Below, piece by piece: positions 1-11,552 of a DNA stretch of 64,000 nt. Under the pieces are notes generated by a model that searched no databases, was not told where the DNA came from, and worked only from the letters and a program-made list of their open reading frames with translations. This DNA comes from Paramyrothecium sp. XJ0827 (Eukaryota > Ascomycota > Sordariomycetes > Hypocreales > Stachybotryaceae), in NCBI GenBank assembly GCA_020881915.1, contig JAJFPB010000006.1:992001-1056000 (forward strand), given 5' to 3'. Position 1 is the stretch's first letter, and the number at the start of each line of letters is the position of its first letter. The position numbers and the translations under genes were made by a program.

Positions 1-1819
1 TTAGTCTCTGCCAGCATGACCTAACGAATTGGGCCAGCCATTGGATCGCATTATTGAACATTTCTTTCATCGCTCTTCTTCTAAGTGATATCTTTGCAAT
101 GCTGGCTTGTCGTAGAAAGTATAGAAAGACAAAACTCCGGACTCATAGCTTACAGCGGTTCATTTATACCTCATCAATCGCTTGGCTGCTCTCAAGCAAA
201 GACTTGTCAACCACCAAGCAGCCCTGTTTCGATTTCAGAACAGCCTCCTTTGCCAAAGCCCCAAAGTTCTCTGCGTTGGCAGGTGATTGGTTTGAAGCGT
301 GGACACACCCAATGGGCTGAAGCTGAATCGTTGGGGGCATGCTGAGCGCCCTATGCGCCCAAAGGCTCTCGCATCCGGCCCAAGAACCAGGCGCATGAAC
401 TGTCATCCACGTGTTGGCCCTCGACGAATAAAGCCCCGCAGCGCTGATGTCTCAATCAGTCTTCTATGGGTATATCAAAGTATTGTGCCTAACCTGTCCT
501 GCTTACCGATCAAGGATGTAGCTGTTTATATTCTCAGTGCCTCTGTTACGGCCCAATTGCTGGCTAAGCATCTCGGAATACTTGTATCATTTCAGGGGAA
601 ATCAGAAGTTCCAATTTGTGTCGCGGCTAAGAGTCTGCTGCGACCTTGGTAGAATGGGGGTTTCACCACCATATTTGGCCCCCGTGAGCCTTGCTTACGC
701 TGGGGGGCGACCGCTTGGGTCCTGAATTGCCACAACCAGTCCATGTTTAATTGCTTCAGCGTATCCTGGAATTATACAAAAGTCCATTTGGTGGTTCGAG
801 GCCTAATGTGGACTAGAACTGGGCACAATTCTGCCTCTGATCAGGCCCCAGGCCGCGGCAACCCGAAATGCACTTTTGGCTTTTCTGCTGCTGCGCCTTG
901 GTAACATATTGGACGTTCTGTTACTCTCGCAGGTATCGGCACCGCAAACCTAACCTTTCAGCATGTCGTTGTTATACGGCGTCGTAAGTGCCAACGCACA
1001 TCACTCCACCTGTCAATCATAAACATGGTGAGTAATCAAAAGTCGAGGTATGAAGGCCTTGCATTTCTCATCAAGACTCTTTTTTGCACTTCTGCCTGCA
1101 ATTCATGCCCAATACCATGAATTTGGCGAACCCCCTCCCCAAGGAGGAGATTTCATCTTGCACATCTCCTTGACTGCCGGATCGGGTACGATTTGGATAT
1201 TTCGTAGTATCTTCGTTAATCCATCAGTACAAAACGAAACCTCTCCATATCTTCATGAGCTGTTGTGAACATGATAGTAACGCTGTGATGATTGTGTACC
1301 CCTCTGTAGGTCGAAATCCATAGATTCCACGAGAGGCCCGACTTCGAGCAGTAAAGGTATGCATGAAACTCCACACAAAAGACACCAACAATTTCGGCAT
1401 GCTGAGCTGGTAACTGAGGTGCCTGTGGTGACACGGAATCCACTCAGCGTAATGTGGAGGTTTCAAACGCAAGATTGCGCAGGCTTCGTCATTACGCAAA
1501 CGTCCATGAAGGCATGAATGGCATCTATTTTTGTGAGTGTGGTCTGGACCACTGCCTAAGTCAGGCTCGCTGGTGTCATGACGGAACGGCAACAGTTCAC
1601 TCGTACAAGTCTGACGTTGCGAGAAATTGAGACTTAATAGGCGGCCATTCGAAGCCAACAGTGTAATTCAGAATTCAATCGCTGGTTAAAAATATGATAT
1701 GATACAAAGGGCCAATAAGACAGTACTTGCGTTTCTCAAATTCATCAGTCTTCCACCAGATGGCGCTTTCGTGCACATAAGGACCAAGCATAGGACTGCC
1801 TAATATCCACTGCCAAAAT
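1..1819. other. Intergenic, no convincing gene
   Basis: Both strands contain only short open frames (up to about 140 codons) with no recognisable family motif, signal peptide or credible splice pattern. No tRNA-like or repeat structure was noticed by eye. Confidence 0.5.
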
Positions 1820-3356
1820 TCAGAGGGTCTGGATGAGAGGATAACTCGTAAACCTCCATCCACTATAAACCACAAAGCCTATGGTAAGTAGATTGAGGAT
1901 GAGCATAACCAACGCCGATCTCTCAAGGCCGCCGTGCTTGAGAGGACCAGAGTTCAGACGGTGTTTCTCAACTTGTGCGCCGAGTGGTGTACTGGCGTTG
2001 ACAAGATCAGGAATCCATTTGAATGAAAACATGGCTTTATATCCCAAAGCCCCCTTATCTTTGTTCTCGATGAGGACCTCATAGAACAACCTTTTAACAC
2101 GCTATGGGTCTCCAATTAGTCTGGGGGAGTTAGAGCTTGGGGCTAGTCTTCCTTACCTTGATATTCCACTCATCCAGGAACGAGGTACTCCGGAAGATGT
2201 AGCCGCTGAGCATGAATAGCCAACACAGTGAGATTACCAATGAAGTATGATAGATGCTCGGCTTGCTGATCTCCAAGTCTTGCGCTAACTTCTTGCCATT
2301 TAACCACCAAGCCAGGGCATTGAGAAAGCCTCTGGTTGCGTAGATTGGCGGCTGTCCTTCAAAGCCAGTGATGATGTTATTGGCCAAAATGCTGCTGGCT
2401 TTGGTTGGAGCATACTCTGTTACCATGAGAGACTCCATCATTGCCTTGGCTTCTGCGGGCGTTTTAAGCCAGTCATGGGGCACCCCCATGATGTACGCCA
2501 CATATCGCCACAGAGCAAGGAAGTCTTCTGTCTCCTGGGGACGGAGGACAATACCCTGTCTCGGGTAGCCTAGCCAGACGAGAAGTGAGCAAAACGTCAT
2601 TATAGTCCCTATGCTGTCAAGGTCGTTAATTGGAACTCCATGTTTCTGCATCTCGTAGTACTCAGACTTCTGCTCAGCTAGGTGCATGATGCGTCTGCGG
2701 ACTGAGCCATGCAGGAGCCTAACTCTGACGGAGGACTCCCAGGCCTCGCCACCGGGCTTTATGGCTTGGAGGTCTTTGTGCACGGCTAGGGTATGTTGAG
2801 TCGTCTCGAGCAGACGGCGTCTCACCACGTCTGCGCCGAAGCCACCGGTTCGGTCCAAGGTTTCAACGGGCTTGCCGCTTGCCATTCCGCCCAGCAAGGA
2901 CAGATATGTTAACTAAAGAAGTCATTAGACACTTTCATTGCTGTGGCTGCACGACAAGTCACTTACGGCCGTGATAGACGCCCCGCCATATCTCCAGAAG
3001 ACCTTCTGTCCTCGTTCAATCTGAGCCCAGTCCACCCATTCAGGTACTGTGTTGATTTCTGTCCAGAGTCGAGCAATTTTCTGATCATTGTTTGCATTGT
3101 TCTTGGCAATCTTGAAGAAGTCGCGTTGAAGCTTCTTCTCTGTCGGCTCAAATGTTGTTTGTATATCCCGCCGAGGTGCAAATGCGGCTGCCGGCGGCGG
3201 CACTAGCTGGTCGATTGAGTCAAGCGCTTCGGTGGCAACAACGTCATAGGTGTGTCGGAGACGGCCGAGCTCAGCTTGATCATGGTGAAGCGGCGACCAC
3301 TTGAACCTCCAGCCGTATCTTTCGATTATGTCCGGGTCACTGGCGAACAATCCCAT
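1820..3356 (-). CDS. MpaB/Lcp-type (DUF2236) oxygenase, copy 1
   Basis: Three exons on minus: 3356-2967, 2912-2157 and 2101-1820, giving 475 aa. The introns are GTAAGT..TTTAG and GTAAGG..CATAG, both phase 0, and the joins restore GGASITALTYLSLLGGMAS and WNIKRVKRLFYEV. The family (PF09995, DUF2236) holds the ER-bound oxygenase MpaB of mycophenolic acid biosynthesis and the latex-clearing protein Lcp, haem-b enzymes that cleave isoprenoid chains oxidatively. Supporting motifs are RVRLLH and GVPINDLDSIGT in exon 2, typical of the Lcp-like branch. Two C-terminal hydrophobic stretches (around SLVISLCWLFML and ALVMLILNLLTIGFVV) predict membrane attachment. The start at 3356 is the first ATG of the open frame, but some relatives begin with a membrane segment, so a further upstream exon is possible. 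The substrate cannot be read from the sequence. Two more family members lie within 8 kb. Confidence 0.8.
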
Positions 3357-4108
3357 GATGACCTCAATGCCGCAAGGTCCAATTCACAGTGCAGTTATAG
3401 TGACGATGCCTTAGCGCGTGTGCGACTTAACGATAGAGGAGCAGTGAGATAGGATAGATAGGAATAATGAATGTATTTAAGGTGCAGCCAGCCCGTCGCG
3501 ATGTTCCGTAAGACATACAGTTGCCTCAAAAGCGAATTGTCTACGGAGAGTCGGACGTCACAAAGTGTCCGACGTTGAAAGTGGTAAGGTGTTTCCCCTC
3601 GTTTTCCACGATAATCAAGCATGAACCGAGGTCTAGCTCTTCGAGTGGCAATCCTCCTCAATGGTGGGGTGAGTGGCCATTCTGTCATGTGCACGAATGA
3701 AGTGGTCGCCTGAGCCCACCGAAATTGTAGAATGTGCGTCTATGACCCGCCCCCCGGTGAAGCGAGCTTGATTCATGCCATAAGCATTTTGGTGGCTTGG
3801 ATCAGATTTGTGGCTCTCGAGCCCATACACGATTGCTCGAGCGATTGATGAGCCATGCCAAGGTCATTGCTCGGCGATTTAGTGAATTTGTCCAAGTTCG
3901 TGAGTACATGCATTTATGAAGACTGTTTAGGTTCAAACACACTAGTTGAATAATGTGTCGCCCCAGCATTAATGCAAGTTGATAATCTAGATCCCCCAAA
4001 ATGTGGCGATACAAATAGGCTAAAGTGCTCTGGCGTTAAACGCCCTCCTAGTTCTCCAGCCCGGACTCCCTTCCCCCCCTGCCCTGGAAACTACGGCCGA
4101 GGGATAAA
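3357..4108. other. Intergenic between two DUF2236 genes
   Basis: About 750 bp lying 5' of DUF2236 copy 1 and 3' of copy 2; both genes are on minus. It therefore holds the promoter of copy 1. No coding sequence was recognised. Pyrimidine-rich tracts occur near 4050-4080. Confidence 0.5.
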
Positions 4109-5008
4109 TCATGAGTTCGTCTTGGATTTGTGCCAAGTCCCCGTTTCCTCTATCAACTTAACAGCCTTCTTCATATCCTTGATGTACATCTTGCTCGGCT
4201 TGGCCTTCAAGAACCTGGGCACACACGGCCATACTAAAGCCCCGTATCCCACAGTGAAGTGGTACATAGCGGTGCTGAAAACAGTAGGCTTCATGTTGTA
4301 TTCGCGCTGAAGTCTCTCGGGCAGCCAATGCTTGGTCAACAACCTCGCCGTCGGAGCGTTGGGATAGTACCACCAAGGCATATTTCTCGGGTACATCAGG
4401 CCTTTGCACAAGCTTCTGGCCCAGTCCGTCACCTCGAGCGTCTCAATGTTGTGGTTCCAGTAAGCCCAGAACTCGCCCAACGTCTTCGGCCACATGTCTG
4501 GTGGCATACGCAAGGAGGTGCCGTACACGGCGGACTCTTTGTACATGGCCTCCATCTGCGCAGTTGAAAGTTTACCAAAGAAGGATTCGTGCACGAGTAC
4601 GAGAGAAACGAACAGTGTAGCCGCTGTCCACATGTGCAATTCTGGGTCATCGGCGTCATAAGTGTCGCCCTTGACCTCACTATGCTTGGCGTGTATGACA
4701 CTGAAAACTGCGTCTTTCTCAGCTGGACTTCCCAAGACTGCAGCATATAGAAATCGGGCTGTTGTTCGTAAGCGATTCATGATCCGAGATGCGAAGTTGG
4801 AGTGCTTGAAAGAGCCTTCGGCAAGTCGTGGATGTGCAAATTGGCAAAGGATGGCAAAGTGACCGCCGAGAAGGTATATGCAGTCCTGGGTCATTTCTCG
4901 GATAACAATGGGTTCCTTGATGGTCTCAAAGATGTGAGGCTTCTCGTAAGGAAGCTTTGTTTTGGCCAAGTCGCCTAAGTCTTGGCTGTAACCTGCAGGG
5001 CACGCCAT
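4109..5008 (-). CDS. MpaB-type (DUF2236) oxygenase, copy 2
   Basis: An intronless frame of 299 aa. It has the classic DUF2236 signature: NRLRTTARFLYAAVLGSP (around residues 78-95), then a His-containing stretch followed by EVKGDTYDADDPELHMWTAA. Tyr-Ala/Asp-Asp-Pro and Trp-x-Ala-Ala-Thr are the most conserved family positions. Later come MPPDMWP and LPERLQREYNMK. Members are haem-dependent oxygenases or of unknown activity. The protein resembles the plus-strand copy at 10189-11100 much more than copy 1 (shared RLRTT, WxAATL, LPER, EYNxK, and C-terminal K-x-Y-x-x-DM), so those two look like paralogues. No signal peptide is seen; hydrophobic segments may give peripheral ER association. The ATG at 5008 is the first in frame and is followed directly by conserved-looking sequence. 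Confidence 0.85.
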   Translation of the reverse strand: MACPAGYSQDLGDLAKTKLPYEKPHIFETIKEPIVIREMTQDCIYLLGGHFAILCQFAHPRLAEGSFKHSNFASRIMNRLRTTARFLYAAVLGSPAEKDAVFSVIHAKHSEVKGDTYDADDPELHMWTAATLFVSLVLVHESFFGKLSTAQMEAMYKESAVYGTSLRMPPDMWPKTLGEFWAYWNHNIETLEVTDWARSLCKGLMYPRNMPWWYYPNAPTARLLTKHWLPERLQREYNMKPTVFSTAMYHFTVGYGALVWPCVPRFLKAKPSKMYIKDMKKAVKLIEETGTWHKSKTNS

Positions 5009-5969
5009 GATGAGTGTTGTCTTAGCCGTAATGAAAAAAATGAATTATTGTAGAAAAAATGATAGGCAGGATCAATTTTGCAAATTCGACGGCACGAGTC
5101 TAGTTTTACTTCGATTACGCCAATGTTACTTCTTGCTATGTGTGGAACAAAGGACTATCATGCCTCGGCAGCCATGGACTCGTTTCAGCCAGCCCTCATT
5201 ACCAGACACAGCCCAAGTTCACCGTATGCCATGATCAAAATTGTGACCAACCTGGAATAGTAATTTGCAGAGCCCTGAGGGGCCGTTGAATGACTGAAAC
5301 GTCCAACCGCCGATCGCTCTCAGAGTCTGTACACGGCTACGGCAAGCGAGTTGCACACCCAAACGGACACCCCTGTCGCACAAATTAGCTCATTCTTCCC
5401 CAAGACAAGGATTTCATGCTCACTCGTCACCTCCTCAGCGAAGTGATTACCTTTTCCGAAAGGGCTCAGGCACGGTTTGCCAGAAAGGCATACAATTCAA
5501 GCAAGAAACCCATTATTGGACTCATCCCCCTCATTGAGCATGTCCTCGGCATCTTCACGTGTGCTAGCAGTTTCATTTACTGGAAGAAGAGGGGTTGACA
5601 GCTGCAGCCCTGCTCGAACAAGGAGGCCTTGCGTCGATCTCCATCATGGGTGCCACACCATTTGTATGCCCCTCCTGCGGGGATGGGGGATGCCGAGGTT
5701 GGTGGCTGAAGCACATTCTAAGAAGGCACTGTAGCATGAGAAGCGCTGATGTATTGGAACATGGAGTGAGTGCTGGGAGACCAAGTAGTGTGGGAAGAAA
5801 GAGTGAATGATGGCGTCTTAGCTGGGATGCCTCAAGGGGAACTGACATGCGTAGGCCGAACTCACTGGTATCTGTTAGTGGCTCATTTTTGCATCGCAGC
5901 ATTGAATCGGGTCGCCAGAAAGCTCTATGCGCTTGAATCCAGTGTGCGCAGTTTGCTATTGTCTGGTTT
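5009..5969. other. Intergenic
   Basis: Holds the promoter of the minus-strand DUF2236 copy 2 and the 3' region of the cytochrome-b5 gene. Short overlapping frames on both strands lack motifs and none is credible as a gene. Confidence 0.5.
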
Positions 5970-6665
5970 CTATTTCATGTTTCTTCCAAAACTGAACCTC
6001 TGCAACAGTCCACGTCGCGGCGCCTTCAAACCACTCTGAGAGTCCAGCACACCAACCTGTAATTTGGTTCTGTAGTTGTCCAATAACCTCCTTCTATGAT
6101 GTTTATCGAATTTCTTAGTTGCATCCTTTCCTGCAATGCCCTGGAGAACTGTAGTAAAGTGATGATCATTAGCTGCGCAAGAAACGATGAAACGAGTATC
6201 AGACTTACTCTTTCCTCCCCCTGGATGTTCATTCTGGAACTTAGTCACATCATAAACCTCGTTGTCGATGATGAACCAGAGATCGCTGGCCTTGTTATGC
6301 CTGCTGACATCCTGTAACGTAAAGACCTTCAGAGACGATGCTGCAGTGGTAGTCTCGGTCAAGGGAACGCCGACAGATGCCGATTCAGGGTCTGACGAAC
6401 TGTCATCAGTGGGTGTAGAAGTGGGTGTAGAAGTTGTTTGACAGTCGTTTGCAGCAACATCAAACGAAACAACCTTGTCGGGGCTGGCTGGGATGGTACT
6501 TGAGCTTCTGCCTGGGTTCAACTCGAGCCAAGACTGTTGCGTATTTGCGACTCCATTGGACTTTGGGGGAAAGGAAACATCCTCAACGTGCGATGCAGTC
6601 ATTACTGATGCCTGGTTCTTGATTGTTGGTGCCTCATCATCTGCGACTAGTTGCAATGGCTGCAT
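5970..6665 (-). CDS. Cytochrome b5-like haem-binding protein
   Basis: Two exons (6665-6209 and 6148-5970) give 211 aa. The 60-nt intron begins GTAAGT and ends TACAG, with a GCTAATG branch-like site. Splicing joins HPGGG to KILQGIAGKDATKKF, the canonical b5 core; unspliced sequence would insert 20 unrelated residues. The first axial His is in HPGG and the second in the KHHRRR stretch. A Ser/Thr/Pro-rich N-terminal part of about 110 residues precedes the domain (residues about 113-190), and the tail is basic. No transmembrane anchor is visible, so the protein is probably soluble. Cytochrome b5 proteins pass electrons to oxygenases, desaturases and P450s. Lying among DUF2236 oxygenase genes it could serve one of them, but that is inference from position. 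Confidence 0.85.
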   Translation of the reverse strand: MQPLQLVADDEAPTIKNQASVMTASHVEDVSFPPKSNGVANTQQSWLELNPGRSSSTIPASPDKVVSFDVAANDCQTTSTPTSTPTDDSSSDPESASVGVPLTETTTAASSLKVFTLQDVSRHNKASDLWFIIDNEVYDVTKFQNEHPGGGKSKSDTRFIVSCAANDHHFTTVLQGIAGKDATKKFDKHHRRRLLDNYRTKLQVGVLDSQSGLKAPRRGLLQRFSFGRNMK

Positions 6666-7027
6666 TTTGTATCAGTTGAGCGTGCTAGTGTCTTCTGTAT
6701 AACATTCGAATGTGGGAAATATTAATGATGAAAAATCATTCAATGCAAGGTATTTGCAATTTTTGTTGAACAGAGCTCGGTAGAGCCTGATAAGTAGTCA
6801 TGTTACAATCACGCGCCGAGGCTGGCCGGATGACACATGACGTGCATGGCATCAGTTTGGGCCCTGGATACTACATTACCTAAGGTCTCCAATGAAGCAA
6901 GCAATATAGCACCTTTCAAACATGTAGGACTTGGAACGTTCTGGTAATGCCTGGAATTGATACAATGAATAGCTTTCAAGGAACAGGATTGACTACTAGC
7001 AATCAAACAGAGAGAGATGTGCTCTAC
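6666..7027. other. Intergenic
   Basis: A 362-bp spacer between two minus-strand genes, presumably the promoter of the b5 gene and the terminator region of the DUF3712 gene. Nothing else was recognised. Confidence 0.5.
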
Positions 7028-8595
7028 CTAGTTTTTTCGCAAAGAACGTTTTAGTTTTATGAGCCGCGCCCCAAGGGTCAAGGCCTTCATCATATTTCGC
7101 GCTCTTTCATGAGGATGTCCTGAACCGCTGCTTAGTAGATCGTTGGCTCTCCTCAGGAGCGTTGCGTTACCACCACCGCCCCCAAGAATGTCGCCGAGCA
7201 AATCTCCCAAACCGCTGCCCTTGCCGTCACGCCCACCCAGAAGCCCGTCAAGTAACGGACCTAGCCCATCTACCAATGCCTCTGCGAGACCACCCAAGTC
7301 CACATTGCCCTCCATGACGCTCTTCAGGACATCGGTGAGTAGCTGCATAAGAGGAATGGGGCTAAGTATGTGGAGCTCATTGAGGACGTTCTCTATATAC
7401 GTTATGTGCTCTCCATTCACCATGGTAGAGTTGCCGCTCAGGCCAATCTCAAGCTGGCCGCTTGTCAAGGCTTGACTTTGGCTCGCCAGAATGTCAATGA
7501 GATTCTCCAGCAGCACAGGCATGAAAACCTGCCCACGGAAGGGCATGGTGGTATTTCCGGGTGGCAACAGCACGTCAACAACTGAGGTGGACCCGACCAG
7601 GTGAGTTCCTGCCCACGCATTGAAGGTCAGGTTACCAAGACCAATGGTAAGATCAGACCAATTAGGGAGAGTCAGATTGCCAATCAGGTTGGTGCCGTCT
7701 TCCTCCGCGGGGAGGAGAATTCGAGCACCCTCCAGCCTGAATCCCTCAAGAGTGTCCAAAGCGTCCACTGTGACGGTCTTTTCGAGATTGATCTTGAAGT
7801 TCAGGGCCCCTAGATGGGCTGTGGTATTGGCTCGCACACTGATATCGGCCCTTTCTCCCTTGAGGACATTGTTCAACCATTTGTTTAATTCTGTTCGGTT
7901 GCCAACCTGAACGATGGTGTCTTGAATGTTGATATCGGTCTTGCCTTTGATTGTTTGACCAGCCAACGGTACCATGGTATATGGACTGAAACTTGCAGTG
8001 TCTTTGTTGTAGAGCCACATCTCCAAGGGATCAAGGCGGACGGTCAGCCCACCAGGTATCTTGAGCGATGTCTGGAGGCCAATGGCGATTTCATCGTTGG
8101 ACAATGCCCTGATCTCGCCCCCGTAGATCGGTAGACCTGTATCATTTACAAGTAGTTGCGCCACAGCTGGGATGATCTTGAGAAAGCTAGCGTCCTGCAT
8201 GTCAGGAGCAGGACTCGTACATACAATAGCGCTGGCAAACTTACAATAGAGGCAGAAATATGGCCAAAAAGATTGTAAATCCTAGCAAGTAGCAGAACCA
8301 AAACCGCAGGCAATGCCGTCGAAATTTCTGCTTCTTTGTTGGCGCTTGCTTGGGAGGTTGGACATCCTCGATGTGAACAAGGTCAATCATCAATCCTGTT
8401 GACGCGGTTGAGACAACCTTGTGCATTGGAACAGCCGTGTCCTTCTCCGTGGCCACTACCGTATCTGCGGCGGTGAAATAGGAAGCCTCTGACCAAGAAT
8501 AAGTAACAGGGCTTGGTCAAAACGTCTCGCTTTGATAATGCCTTACCGTTCCCTGCGGCGTCGAGGGTGTTCGTATTACCTTTTTGGGTAGCCAT
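7028..8595 (-). CDS. Membrane-anchored DUF3712 protein
   Basis: Three exons: 8595-8547, 8488-8245 and 8186-7028, giving 483 aa. The introns are GTAAGG..GTCAG and GTAAGT..GCTAG and the phases agree (1 and 2). The short first exon begins MATQKGNTNTLDAAGN and joins EASYFTAADTVVA. A cytosolic N-terminus of about 60 residues is followed by basic residues and one transmembrane helix (FCYLLGFTIFLAIFLPLFFL). The long extracytosolic part has several N-glycosylation sequons (NLT, NTT, NST), regular beta-type hydrophobic periodicity, and a Gly/Leu/Asp-rich tail near DGLLGG..GLGDLLGDILGGGGG. This architecture is that of fungal DUF3712 proteins, whose function is unknown (possibly lipid-related, by resemblance to AsmA/LEA-like folds). 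It is probably a type II membrane protein of the secretory pathway. Confidence 0.8.
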
Positions 8596-10188
8596 CTCTA
8601 TAATGAGAGCGAGCCGTCCCTCAATGAAAAGTGAGAGATCGTGAAAGCAGTTCACGGGCTTTCTTAGTAAGTAGTCTTCACGAAAGAGGTTGTGAAATCA
8701 ACCTGTAGTGAAGCCCAATCGTGAGTAGCTCAAACTGATGAATCCATGGTCTCAGCGAAATGCATGGAAAACGAGCTCTCTTGTCTACTTGCAGCTAACA
8801 GCCTGTACGATGCATTCATCCTTTGAAGGTAAGCTACCCGTCAATCACCCATTACCCCTCTCAAGGCACCTTCATCTTCCAAATCTCTGCTGACGAAAGT
8901 GCCGCGGCGGAATGTGGGACAAGAGATGTATGGTACGGCCTCGTGATTAGCTTGAGAAAAAGTCATCCAGCATCATGGTGATGTGACCCAAAAAAAGTGT
9001 AACGAGAAGCACACCTTGAAACCGCCCCCTTGCATCCCCGTCTCAGCAACCCCGCCTAGAACCCAAGTTCAACCTCGGGAGGCGTTCTCGCTTAGAGAGG
9101 GGAAGGGCATGAGGTAAGTAGGCTTGGCATTGTAACAGGACATTATATGACGCCACAAGGCGGTAGGCGGGGGATCGCCATGCCCGACAAGTGCGCTTGG
9201 AATAGTGCACGTCTGTCGTGAGGATCAAGACCGCATGGGGCGGGCAGACGGGTTGGAACCCTCCTCAGCTGCGAGAGCCGCCCGTTAGGACGCACCATGC
9301 TTGTCCGGGAATGCTCAATCTGGCTTTCAAGCTTTTATTAACCCTGTCAATGTTGCATTAGTTCCTGTCTGCCCGCACCTCGCATTTCTACTGAGGGGTT
9401 GGACCGAGGAACCTATCGTGCACACCTTCACGTGGAAAGATGGACATGGCCGAGTACACTGCTAACTCAGCCACTGGCCATTCCCATTGGAATGTTGGAT
9501 TAATAAAGACTGTGATCTGATGAATAGTCACATGTACACGGTGTGTATTTATTGATTTGCGAAACAACCATGTCAATATGATGCATGACGGACCCCCACG
9601 AAAAGACCTTGTATTGATGCCAAAGGAACCATACTCATTTCTATCAATTTTTCTCTGTTCTCACACCATAATCCAGTATTGCAACTTGCAAGCATTGTGA
9701 CCTGCTGTTGTGCCACTCCTCGCACGGCCACTTGGCGATCCCGTCACCACCATCAGGCAGGGTACACGATGTGGTTTCCTAATTGAGCCACAGTGGTAGG
9801 AAGTGCAGAATTCACTCCGAGAAGAGATTCAGGATTATTTTCTTCGCTTTCTCTAGGTTTAGAGTCATGTGAAGAGATCCCAGCTCCTCGGTTCTCCTCT
9901 CGCTGTTGGCAGGTCGGGGCCCCGGACCTCCCAGCGAGTCCGCTCGGTTTGGCTAAGAACTGGTTGAAGGATTCAGACTATGATGCGGCCGCTGAAGTAT
10001 GATTTAGTGAACGTGTAAAATTTAGATGAATGCATGAAACATTTCTTTATCACTGCTCACCTACTATTATCAAACTTAAGCTTCACATCCAACGCTTCGC
10101 AACAAAACAAAATTGCCTATTTAAACCAAACGACCATATTGTTTCCGCAAACTACTCAGAAATCCTTTCATTGCTCAGTTTGTTCAAG
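8596..10188. other. Intergenic, divergent promoter region
   Basis: About 1.6 kb between the divergently transcribed DUF3712 gene and DUF2236 copy 3. It contains only short frames without motifs. The stretch just before 10189 is AT-rich and lies in an open frame, but that extension has no homology-like features and is likely 5' UTR. Confidence 0.5.
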
Positions 10189-11100
10189 ATGGCCGAGGCA
10201 ACACGCAGTAGCGGGTCGAGCCATTCTGCGGCGATCAACGAGAAGCCAACGACAGCTTTCAGCAAGGAGGCGTTCTTGTCACCAGACTTCAACCCGAAGC
10301 ATCTCAATCTCATTGTCCAAGAAGGCATTATTCTTGGGGCAGGAGCTGCAGCCATTCTCTTGCAGGTTGCCGAAGCAGGCGTGGGCCAGGGCGTGAACAC
10401 TCATAGCAACTTTGCGTATCGAGTTGTCGATCGGCTGCGCACGACCATGACTTTTGTTTACTGTCTCAGCTTCGGCACTCCTGAGGAGAAGAAGACCATC
10501 ACCGACATGGTTACCAAAGTTCACGGGTCAGTCCATGGAACTTTAGACGAAGGCAGGAATAAGGGAAAGACCTATCGAGCTCTTGATCCTGATCTCCAGC
10601 TTTGGGTTGCCGCTACACTCTATGCAACTGGATTTGAGACCTACACGCGCATCTTCGGCAAGATCGATGACGATGAGCTCAACGAGAAGATCTACCGTGA
10701 ATATTCGATTCTTGCTTGTTCTCTTCAAGTGCCCCCCGAAATGTGGCCTGCAACGCGCAAGGACTTCTGGGAATACTGGGACAGAAAGATTGCCGAGATC
10801 GAAGTCACTCAACACGCCAAGGAGGTTGCCAGAGACCTGCTCTTCCTGCGAACTGCGCCCTTGCACATCCGAATGTTGATGCCGAGTGTGAGGGTTGTCA
10901 CTGCAGAGTTGTTGCCGGAAAGAATCCGACAAGAGTACAACGTCAAAAGTCATCCCAAGCTGTACAAGTTGCATGAGGTGATGGTCAAAGCGATCTACCG
11001 GCCCTTGCCGCTCAAGGTACGGAGTTACCCAGTGAAGCTGTATATGAACGACATGCGAAAGCGGTTGGCGAAGCATCAGAAGGTTTTTGAGAAGGCATGA
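10189..11100 (+). CDS. MpaB-type (DUF2236) oxygenase, copy 3
   Basis: An uninterrupted 303-aa frame starting at the ATG at 10189 (AAGATGGCC context). The frame is open further upstream to 10030, but that part looks like translated UTR. Family signature: NFAYRVVDRLRTTMTFVYCL, then HGSVHGTLDEG..TYRALDPDLQLWVAATLY, PPEMWP, LPERIRQEYNVK and a C-terminal KLYMNDMRKRL. It aligns by eye along most of its length with the 299-aa copy at 4109-5008 and has the same size, so the two are probable paralogues. A hydrophobic Ala/Gly-rich segment (IILGAGAAAILLQVAEAG) near residue 45 is a possible membrane-contact region. A haem-b dependent oxygenase role is expected from the family; the substrate is unknown. 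Confidence 0.85.
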   Translation: MAEATRSSGSSHSAAINEKPTTAFSKEAFLSPDFNPKHLNLIVQEGIILGAGAAAILLQVAEAGVGQGVNTHSNFAYRVVDRLRTTMTFVYCLSFGTPEEKKTITDMVTKVHGSVHGTLDEGRNKGKTYRALDPDLQLWVAATLYATGFETYTRIFGKIDDDELNEKIYREYSILACSLQVPPEMWPATRKDFWEYWDRKIAEIEVTQHAKEVARDLLFLRTAPLHIRMLMPSVRVVTAELLPERIRQEYNVKSHPKLYKLHEVMVKAIYRPLPLKVRSYPVKLYMNDMRKRLAKHQKVFEKA

Positions 11101-11552
11101 TGGAGGGAACAGCTCATTTATACAGCCTCTTGTTCTTCTTTTCTCCTTTTGGCTGGAAATGCGTGCTGATGAAGCTGGGTGCAACGCAATGTAGCTCTAG
11201 TATTGATTTAATGTACTGGCATTCTTTATGGACATTCGATCAACAAAATGAAATACTTGAGACTGTCACCTCTTGATTATGGCATTATCTTCAATCTTGG
11301 AAAAGATGCGCGCGATTCCATGCACGCTGATAGACGAAAATTGTAAAAACATGAAGCTGACCGAGCCCATTTGTGCTGTTAGAAATAGAAACATTGCCAG
11401 CTCTATCAGTCATAGCAAGTACGAGAATCATGCCAGAAAGAATTATTGCCTCGAATGCAGTCCTACTTCACAAAATATGTGACTATAATTCAGAGACTAG
11501 CTACCCAGCAACCCTATCCATAGGCACAACTTCCGAACTTCGTTCACCGTGG
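11101..11552. other. Intergenic (convergent 3' ends)
   Basis: A 450-bp spacer between the 3' ends of DUF2236 copy 3 and the minus-strand GPI-type protein. It is AT-rich and no gene was recognised. Confidence 0.5.

Noticed and set aside
10030..10188. N-terminal extension of DUF2236 copy 3
   Set aside because: The added 53 residues have no family similarity and come from AT-rich leader sequence. The ATG at 10189 gives the same length as the paralogue.
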